A stretch of DNA of 64,000 nucleotides from Blautia sp. An249 (GTDB lineage Bacteria > Bacillota > Clostridia > Lachnospirales > Lachnospiraceae). The notes under the pieces were generated by a model, which made no database searches, was not told the DNA's origin, and was given only the letters and a program-made list of their open reading frames with translations. The position numbers were made by a program, and so were the translations under genes. Position 1 is the first letter of the stretch. The number at the start of each line of letters is the position of its first letter. The stretch spans positions 1-64,000 of the forward strand of contig NZ_NFJL01000012.1 of the NCBI RefSeq assembly GCF_002159835.1, in the 5' to 3' direction. Positions 58,455 to 64,000 of the stretch are shown piece after piece.

Positions 58455-59972
58455 TCAGACTGATTCTTCAAAACACCCCTCCAAATCCCGGAACAGTTTC
58501 TGGTACATCTGGTACCCCTGCTGATAGATTTCTGCATTTTCCGGATCTGGTTCTGTTCTTCTCTTTATATCCACCATACTTTCTACTGCCTGATAAATAT
58601 CTTCAAAAACCCCCGTCCCTTTGCCTGCCAGGATTGCGGCTCCCAGAGAAGCAGCCTCCACAGATGTGACCGTTTCCAGAGGAATCTGACATATATCCGC
58701 CTTAATCTGGTTCCATATCTGACTTTTCGATCCGCCTCCCAGGCTCCGGATTTCCTTTACCTGAATTCCCATGTCTGCCAAAGAGTCTATGTTTCGTTTT
58801 ACTATATAACCCAGAGATTCCATAACCGAACGCATAAAGTGCGCTCTGGTATGCTGCAGGGTAAATCCGAACCAGACGCCCTTGGCCCTGGCATTTACAT
58901 CCGGAGCGTTCGAGCCTGCCAGATGGGGGAGCATGATAAGCCCGTCGCTTCCCGGAGGAATCTGCCCGGCCTCTTTACTGATCATATTGTAAGCGTCTTC
59001 AATTCCCAACTTTTGTGCCTGCATTTCTACCGGACAGAACTTGTCCCGGAACCATCGAAGAGTCATCCCGCCGTTGGTAAACGTATGAATCATATAGGTA
59101 TCTGCTACAGCAAAATAGTGCAGAGGCATTTTCCGATTGGGATCCCACACCGGCCTGGATACAGGTGCACAGATGGCAAGGGCCGCTCCAATGGTCTCTG
59201 AGAAAAAACCCTCCCTGCAGTTGCCAGCGCCGATTGCCCCGGCCGCCTGATCCAGAGCCCCTGTGCAGACGGTCAGATTTACCGGAAGTCCCAGCTCCTC
59301 TGCCGTTTCTTTCTTTATCGTTCCTACCGCCTCTCCTGATTCATAGACCGGGGCCAGCTGAGATTCGGAAATCCCTATGTAATCCAGCATCTCTTTCCAG
59401 TAACGTTTTTCTCTGATGTCCCAGTAAGTGGAAGAACACACCAGAGAGCCTTCCGTGGCATAAAGACCGGTCAGCCGGTAAATAAAATAATCTTCAATCA
59501 GTAAAAATTTCCTGGTCTTTTGAAATACCTCCGGTTCGTGATTTTTCACCCACAGAATCTTTGAGGCCGGCCAGCAGGGCTCGAAGCTTACCTGCCCGGT
59601 TACTTTATAACAAGTTTCATCCCCAAACTTCTCCTTTAACTGTCTGGCCTCTTCCTGCGCCCGGTTATCCATCCAGACAATGGCGTTTCGCAGTAGCTTT
59701 CCTTTTTCATCCAGGAAGAAGAGAGTCTCTCCCTGGGCAGAAATTGCCAGAGCGGCCTCGTCTTCTCTGTCAAAAGGATATTTCTCATTTAAATCTTTTA
59801 CTGCATTTTTCAGAGCATTCCAGTATACCTCTCCCGTCTCTTCCACATAATTAACCTGAGGTGTCAGCAGGGCATATTCCTGGGTGGATACTGCCAGCAG
59901 TTTCCCGCTGGTATCAAAAACGGCAGCTTTTAATGCAGTGGTTCCAATATCCAGTCCAATTAATCGTTTCAT
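58455..59972 (-). CDS. FGGY-family carbohydrate kinase
   Basis: 505 aa from the ATG at 59972 after GGAGGAAACA. LIGLDIGTTALKAAVFD (ATP fold), LDQAAGAIGAGNCREGF, and RSLGGGSKSQIWNQIKADI. Similar to gluconokinase and xylulokinase; specificity not fixed by sequence. Phosphorylates the sugar or sugar acid handled by the cluster. Confidence 0.88.
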   Translation of the reverse strand: MKRLIGLDIGTTALKAAVFDTSGKLLAVSTQEYALLTPQVNYVEETGEVYWNALKNAVKDLNEKYPFDREDEAALAISAQGETLFFLDEKGKLLRNAIVWMDNRAQEEARQLKEKFGDETCYKVTGQVSFEPCWPASKILWVKNHEPEVFQKTRKFLLIEDYFIYRLTGLYATEGSLVCSSTYWDIREKRYWKEMLDYIGISESQLAPVYESGEAVGTIKKETAEELGLPVNLTVCTGALDQAAGAIGAGNCREGFFSETIGAALAICAPVSRPVWDPNRKMPLHYFAVADTYMIHTFTNGGMTLRWFRDKFCPVEMQAQKLGIEDAYNMISKEAGQIPPGSDGLIMLPHLAGSNAPDVNARAKGVWFGFTLQHTRAHFMRSVMESLGYIVKRNIDSLADMGIQVKEIRSLGGGSKSQIWNQIKADICQIPLETVTSVEAASLGAAILAGKGTGVFEDIYQAVESMVDIKRRTEPDPENAEIYQQGYQMYQKLFRDLEGCFEESV

Positions 59973-60106
59973 TGTTTCCTCCATTCTTGTTCCTTCTGAA
60001 ACAGAAATTTCTCAGTACTCGGCCGATCTCTTCTTTTCTCTCTCACTTTCTGAATTCATTTTAACATTCCCTGCTTTTAAGAACCATTCACATTCTTGTA
60101 GTATTT

Positions 60107-60222
60107 ATTTCTTATTTTGTCTTTTGAAATTCATTTTTCTTTACATAAAAAAGACAGCGCAAAATCCGCCTTTGGTTTTTGCACCATCTCTTTTTATTTC
60201 TACATTTCTTATTTTGTTCTTT
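60107..60222. promoter_or_regulatory. Two AraC-box-like repeats
   Basis: ATTTCTTATTTTGT is found at 60107 and 60204, and again at 62228 before the dehydrogenase operon. The 14 bases are identical in the three copies. Possible binding sites of the adjacent AraC regulator, controlling the kinase and aldolase operons. Confidence 0.55.
60147..60188 (-). terminator. Terminator after the aldolase gene
   Basis: Minus strand GTGCAAAAACC and GGATTTTGCGC arms, then TTTTTT. Ends the dehydrogenase-aldolase operon. Confidence 0.75.
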
Positions 60223-60230
60223 CGGAACTC

Positions 60231-61031
60231 TTAGGCCATTTCCATTGCAGATTTTCTCATAGATCCGCCCACATTTGTCCAGTATTCTTTCAGAATGTCA
60301 AATTCATCGCCGATACAGAAATGTTTCACACCCATTTCTTTATATTTCTCAGCGTCTTCCGCATGATAAATTTCCACCCGGGGCTGAACACCGTGAGCCA
60401 GAGCAACCTCAATACAGTGTTTCTCTGCTGCGGCCACCTCTTCTTTATGTTCGCAGGTATTCCAGCCCAGACTCATGCAGTAGTCCGAGGGGCCGAACTG
60501 AATCATATCCACACCGGGAACAGAACAGATTTCTTCAATATTGTCTACGGCCTCTTTCTTCTCAATCATGAACGCTTTTACTGCGCTTGCATTCATCGCC
60601 GCATATTCCATCTGTTTCGGTTCCGGATTGTATCCCAGCCAACGGGCATTAGGATAGCCGAAACGTCCGCCGTACTGAGGCGCTTCCGGAGACACTGCCT
60701 TTAAGGTTTCTTTTACCTGTTCTGCATTCTGGTGATCGGTAAATAACACAGCCTGAAATCCCATGGCAATGGCTTTCTGCGCTACGAAGAAACGGTTCTG
60801 ATAATCTACTTTGATCATAGAACCGCATCCGTGCAGTTCACAGGCTCTTACGAAATTTTCCAGTTCCGGCAGTGTATAGGGGGCATATTCTGCCAGAAAT
60901 TCAAAATAATCAAAATTTCCGGTTGTGGCGGCCGCTTCTACAGTAGTGCCCCAGGTACTCCAGATACGGGTATTTACTGTGGGTTTTCCTTCCTTCAATA
61001 ATTTGCGGATTTTGTTTTCCATCGTTACCAT
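60231..61031 (-). CDS. HpcH/HpaI aldolase family protein
   Basis: 266 aa. Class II pyruvate aldolase type: IWSTWGTTVEAAATTGNFDY, SMIKVDYQNRFFVAQKAI, MIEKKEAVDNIEEICSVPGV and MIQFGPSDYCMSLG. Such enzymes split 2-keto-3-deoxy acids to pyruvate and an aldehyde. Operon partner of the dehydrogenase. Confidence 0.85.
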   Translation of the reverse strand: MVTMENKIRKLLKEGKPTVNTRIWSTWGTTVEAAATTGNFDYFEFLAEYAPYTLPELENFVRACELHGCGSMIKVDYQNRFFVAQKAIAMGFQAVLFTDHQNAEQVKETLKAVSPEAPQYGGRFGYPNARWLGYNPEPKQMEYAAMNASAVKAFMIEKKEAVDNIEEICSVPGVDMIQFGPSDYCMSLGWNTCEHKEEVAAAEKHCIEVALAHGVQPRVEIYHAEDAEKYKEMGVKHFCIGDEFDILKEYWTNVGGSMRKSAMEMA

Positions 61032-61059
61032 TTTTCTTTCCTCCTCCGTTTTTCGCCTT

Positions 61060-62130
61060 TTACTGACGATCTGTTTTTACTTCTTTCAGGAAACTTCCGT
61101 CTGCACCCAGTTCCCTGCCGATTTTTATTAAATCATCCACTAGTGTTTCCGGAAGCACTACCCCTTCTTCCAGATTCTTCTGTTTACTGGTATACTCAAT
61201 TTCTCCCGGATATTTGGCGTCTCCTGCTCCTTCTTTCATTGGAAGCTGATGAAGACGATCCATGTAGGTCTGAGCGCTTTTCTGAAATTCTTCCAGATCC
61301 CGGAATGCGGAAATGTTGATACATCCAAAACACTGACTTGCCAGTTCCGGCACATCCGCAAGATCCTGATTATTAATATCCGGTGACAATACTCCCCCGG
61401 ATAACAGGGTGGCAAACAGCTCCACAATCAGAGCAATCCCAAAGCCTTTGTGACCTGCCATAGGCGTCATCATATAGCAGTCTTCCAGTTTTGTCGTATC
61501 ATTTCCATTTTTGTCCAACATCCATCCGCCCGGAATCGCTTTTCCCCGTTTCTCAAAATCTTTGCATTTTCCGAAGGCCACGCCGCTGGTTGCCATATCC
61601 ACACAGAACTCCGGGTATTTCTCCCCGGCCTTAAAGGCTACCGCGAAAGGATTGTTGCCCATAAACGGTTCTTTGCATCCCGGAGGTCCCATGGTTAAAT
61701 CGGTGGTAGAACACGCGAAACCGATCATGTCCTCTCCCGCCAGTTTTAAGGCCCAGTGAGCGCCCATGCCAAAGTGATTGCTGTTACGGACAACTACCAT
61801 ACTCATCAGATTCTTTTGGGCTTTCTCTCTGGCGATGGCCACGCCTTTTTCTCCCGCTAAGGCCCCGAGACCGCCCTGTGCATCTATTATTGCGGTATTT
61901 GCCGTTTCCTTTACCACCGGATACGTACTCGTCCTGGAAGCTCCTCCCTGTCTGATTTTCTCCACATAGGGAACTGTGCGGAGAACTCCGTGACTGCGTA
62001 CATTACGAAGATCTGCGTGTATCAGCAGTCCGGCCACTGCGGCAGCGTCATTTTCTTCCAGTCCTGCTGCCCGAAAGATTTCTTCTGTATAAGCTGCCAG
62101 TTTCTTTGAATCAACCTGATAATTCTGCAT
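61060..62130 (-). CDS. LDH2/malate dehydrogenase-like oxidoreductase
   Basis: 356 aa from the ATG at 62130, after GAAGGAGAC. HADLRNVRSHGVLRTVPYVE, VRNSNHFGMGAHWALKLAGE and GHKGFGIALIVELFATLLSG are signatures of the NAD(P)-dependent LDH2/MDG2 family (2-hydroxyacid oxidation). Probably oxidises or reduces the sugar acid before the aldolase. Confidence 0.88.
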   Translation of the reverse strand: MQNYQVDSKKLAAYTEEIFRAAGLEENDAAAVAGLLIHADLRNVRSHGVLRTVPYVEKIRQGGASRTSTYPVVKETANTAIIDAQGGLGALAGEKGVAIAREKAQKNLMSMVVVRNSNHFGMGAHWALKLAGEDMIGFACSTTDLTMGPPGCKEPFMGNNPFAVAFKAGEKYPEFCVDMATSGVAFGKCKDFEKRGKAIPGGWMLDKNGNDTTKLEDCYMMTPMAGHKGFGIALIVELFATLLSGGVLSPDINNQDLADVPELASQCFGCINISAFRDLEEFQKSAQTYMDRLHQLPMKEGAGDAKYPGEIEYTSKQKNLEEGVVLPETLVDDLIKIGRELGADGSFLKEVKTDRQ

Positions 62131-62227
62131 CTTATCTGTCTCCTTCACTTAGAATTCCTTTTGTCTTTTGATGGTTCTATTGTAGCTCTCTTCTTCTCAT
62201 TCCGCCATACATAATCTTGCCAATGAC

Positions 62228-62242
62228 ATTTCTTATTTTGTC
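62228..62242. promoter_or_regulatory. AraC-box-like repeat before the dehydrogenase operon
   Basis: ATTTCTTATTTTGTC, third copy of the motif at 60107 and 60204. It lies between the divergent dehydrogenase and AraC genes. Confidence 0.55.
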
Positions 62243-62259
62243 CTGCTCTTTTTCTTTCC

Positions 62260-62288
62260 TTGACGTTTCACCCCGGTTTTATTACAAT
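62260..62288 (+). promoter_or_regulatory. Promoter of the AraC-family gene
   Basis: TTGACG, 17-bp spacer, TACAAT, 29 bp before the ATG at 62317. Strong match to a sigma-A promoter. Confidence 0.75.
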
Positions 62289-62316
62289 AAACCCATGAAC
62301 GAAAGGAGGGGCCTCC

Positions 62317-63159
62317 ATGAGCCATGCATTGTTTTTATCTCAGGCTTCCGTCTATCAGGACGACTATAGCTGCATTTTAAGAAATCCTCAAAACGAATTC
62401 GACTACGGCCTGCATTATCATGATTTTTATGAATGTGTCATTTATCTGGGCAACGCAGGCGCCTTCCGGATTGAAGACGGGGAATATCTGGTGAAGCGGG
62501 GAGATATTGTGTTGATTGATATGTTCAAACCCCATATGCTTGCCCACAGCAAAAACTGCTTTTATGAGCGTTTCAGCCTGTCCATCAATTTAAGCCTGCT
62601 GATTTCTTTCAGTACTTCCCATTCTAATTTATTGGATGTTTTTCATAACTGTAATGATCGCCATCCTATTTACCATCTGGATGAAAACCAACTGCAGAAA
62701 TATCTGTTTTTGCTTGATAAATATAAAGAAATCAATCTGGAAAAAGGGAAAGATATTCTGGAGAAGGCGCTGATACACCAGCTTCTTGCCTATATATACA
62801 GCGACTGTTATTCCGGTTCCCACGTGGATGAGAAGGAGTCTCAGCACGCAGAAACCATTGTTCAGCTTCTCCAGTACATAAACCGGCATCTCAGCGAAGA
62901 AATTACTCTGGAACAGCTTGCCGCCCAGGTCAATTACAGCGAATTTTACGTAAGCCGCCTGTTCAAAAAAATATCCGGCAAGACTCTGACCAGCTATATT
63001 CAGGAAAAACGTATTGAGGAAGCCTCCTGTCTGATCCGAAGCGGCCTGCCGATCCATCAGGCAGCCGAACAGGTGGGATTTAATAATTACAGTTACTTTT
63101 ATAAAACTTTTAAAAAGATTATAGGCTGCAGTCCCGCCGACTACGCCGGAAGCTTTTAA
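62317..63159 (+). CDS. AraC-family transcriptional regulator
   Basis: 280 aa. N-terminal cupin sensor (FDYGLHYHDFYECVIYLG, then RGDIVLIDMFKPHM) and C-terminal double HTH (SEEITLEQLAAQVNYSEFYV and VGFNNYSYFYKTFKKIIG). Divergent from the catabolic operon it probably controls. Start ATG after GAAAGGAGG. Confidence 0.92.
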   Translation: MSHALFLSQASVYQDDYSCILRNPQNEFDYGLHYHDFYECVIYLGNAGAFRIEDGEYLVKRGDIVLIDMFKPHMLAHSKNCFYERFSLSINLSLLISFSTSHSNLLDVFHNCNDRHPIYHLDENQLQKYLFLLDKYKEINLEKGKDILEKALIHQLLAYIYSDCYSGSHVDEKESQHAETIVQLLQYINRHLSEEITLEQLAAQVNYSEFYVSRLFKKISGKTLTSYIQEKRIEEASCLIRSGLPIHQAAEQVGFNNYSYFYKTFKKIIGCSPADYAGSF

Positions 63160-63176
63160 AGAGTACTCTCCTGCAT

Positions 63177-63223
63177 ACAAAAGGAGCCATACCTGTTTCA
63201 GGGTATCGCTCCTTTTGTATTTT
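63177..63223 (+). terminator. Terminator after AraC gene
   Basis: ACAAAAGGAGC and GCTCCTTTTGT arms with an inner ATACC/GGTAT stem, followed by ATTTT. Confidence 0.85.
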
Positions 63224-63242
63224 AAGGATTATATAATATCAT

Positions 63243-63605
63243 GTGCAGGACAGCGGTCTTTGTCCCTGTATTTCTCTTGCATGGAAAATATGGAAATCCA
63301 GTTCTGATTTTGAGACAGAAGAAAAAACGGCCTCTTTTTTCGCCGGAATGGTTCTGCAGTTTATGAACCCCAAAATTTATATTTATGCGATTACCGCCAT
63401 GTCTCTGTACATATTACCCGTATTTCATTCAACTGTCTCTCTTATTGGATTTACACTTATCCTTACTGTCATCGGCGCCTCAGGGTCTTTCGTATGGGCC
63501 TTATTCGGATCTGCCTTCTGCAGATTTTTTGCCAGGCATACAAAAGCCGTCAACCTCCTTATGGCTTTCCTGCTGGTGTATTGTGCAGCTGCCTTATTTT
63601 TGTAA
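63243..63605 (+). pseudogene. LysE-family transporter remnant
   Basis: C-terminal half of a LysE-type exporter: FAGMVLQFMNPKIYIYAITA and later TM helices to CAAALFL. The first three TM helices are missing; the upstream bases 63240-63330 hold only a degraded out-of-frame stretch. No ribosome binding site. A pseudogene. Confidence 0.7.
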
Positions 63606-63738
63606 AAAAGAGGACAAGTCCTCTTCAACTCCCTATTTCCCTCACTCATGAGGGACTTGTACTCTTTGCGCGCCAGATGCAGGCTGCCGCAGGCAGTCAA
63701 ATTCCATATGCATCTGGTCGCATCCACAGCGGAGCGAT

Positions 63739-63782
63739 TTTTATGTAATAGGAAATCCGACGGAATTTCCTATTACATAAAA
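63739..63782. repeat. 18-bp inverted repeat
   Basis: Perfect arms TTTTATGTAATAGGAAAT / ATTTCCTATTACATAAAA with an 8-nt loop. Looks like a repeat-derived hairpin beside the transporter terminator. Confidence 0.6.
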
Positions 63783-63804
63783 AAGAATCCTGCTCGCAGG
63801 ATTC
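63778..63804 (-). terminator. Terminator after the GPH transporter
   Basis: Minus strand GAATCCTGC GA GCAGGATTC then TTTTTT, 20 bp after the stop of the transporter gene. Confidence 0.85.
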
Positions 63805-63822
63805 TCCGCCTGCGGCATAAAA

Positions 63823-64000
63823 TTAAGCTGCTTTTTCCATTTTCGCTCTTCTTGCTTCCAGTTCCTGGGTCATCTCTGCGCGGATACCGTCCAGTTTATA
63901 GAAATACGTCAGAACCGCAATCAGAATACAAAGTACAACAGGTATCCAGATAAAACAAATCTCTATGTAAGACAGCGCTTTTTCGGTCTGCACTGCATTT
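63823..64000 (-). CDS. GPH-family sugar transporter, C-terminal end
   Basis: 58 codons of the end of a gene running off the window. IEICFIWIPVVLCILIAVLT is the last TM helix and YFYKLDGIRAEMTQELEARR the usual MelB/GPH C-terminus. Probably takes up a sugar or glycoside; cation symport is usual in the family. Confidence 0.8.
   Translation of the reverse strand, partial: NAVQTEKALSYIEICFIWIPVVLCILIAVLTYFYKLDGIRAEMTQELEARRAKMEKAA

Noticed and set aside
1-64000. CRISPR array
   Set aside because: No regularly spaced repeats with unique 30-40 bp spacers; the repeat groups are iterons or operators with short spacing.

Overview
The window suggests a low-to-mid GC gut Firmicute of the Lachnospiraceae type. 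The evidence is Firmicutes-style ribosome binding sites, a tmRNA whose tag ends in ALAA, and chromosomal genes typical of that family. About 45 kb is one prophage, read mostly on the minus strand. It abuts the 3' end of the chromosomal tmRNA gene (ssrA) at about 45.49 kb, and its other end lies left of the window. The remaining 18.5 kb is chromosome.

PROPHAGE, in transcription order (right to left). (1) 40.3-45.3 kb: small plus-strand early genes, a RelE-type toxin operon with operator repeats, and a DUF4417 gene. (2) 38.0-40.2 kb: a switch region with an Xre regulator, a set of 15-bp operator-like repeats, an iteron-like array and an HTH protein. (3) 28.4-37.7 kb: small overlapping genes, many with Cys pairs, plus a HAD phosphatase, a DEDD exoribonuclease and a DUF2828/Ro60-like protein. 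(4) 26.4-28.1 kb: tRNAs, several with abnormal arms, and unassigned structured DNA. (5) 21.1-26.4 kb: small genes, two Com-like zinc proteins and an HNH nuclease. (6) 2.3-21.1 kb: packaging, head and tail genes of an SPP1/HK97-like siphophage (TerL, portal, minor head, scaffold, capsid, connectors, tail tube, chaperones, tape measure). (7) 0.26-2.2 kb: a two-gene zinc-ribbon membrane cassette with its own promoter and an upstream terminator. No integrase, replication or endolysin gene is visible.

The most interesting system is at 34.7-36.7 kb. A gene for an alpha-solenoid plus vWA (MIDAS) protein is preceded on the same strand by four structured RNA elements. Each has an outer stem followed by a CAGCAA motif. 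Two are circularly permuted tRNA mimics: the T arm comes first, the acceptor stem is sealed by a GNRA tetraloop, then the D arm follows. This is the architecture of bacterial Y RNAs (YrlA type), the partners of Ro60. The phage therefore appears to carry its own Ro ribonucleoprotein, with a genuine tRNA-Asn between the Y-like RNAs.

Other notable elements are a probable class 3 intein in the Walker A motif of TerL, a group I intron in the tail tube gene, a gpG/gpGT -1 frameshift site, and a leader shared by the capsid and tail tube genes. Several small phage genes are broken by a frameshift or a stop codon.

CHROMOSOME: tmRNA, a possible nuclease-fold protein, an Fe-S aldo/keto reductase, a membrane protein split by a stop codon, a corrinoid-activator-like ASKHA protein, an M20 amidohydrolase, FeoAB, endonuclease III, and a sugar-acid catabolic cluster (HAD, cupin, permease, FGGY kinase, HpaI aldolase, LDH2-type dehydrogenase, divergent AraC regulator). 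A LysE remnant and the end of a GPH-family transporter close the window.
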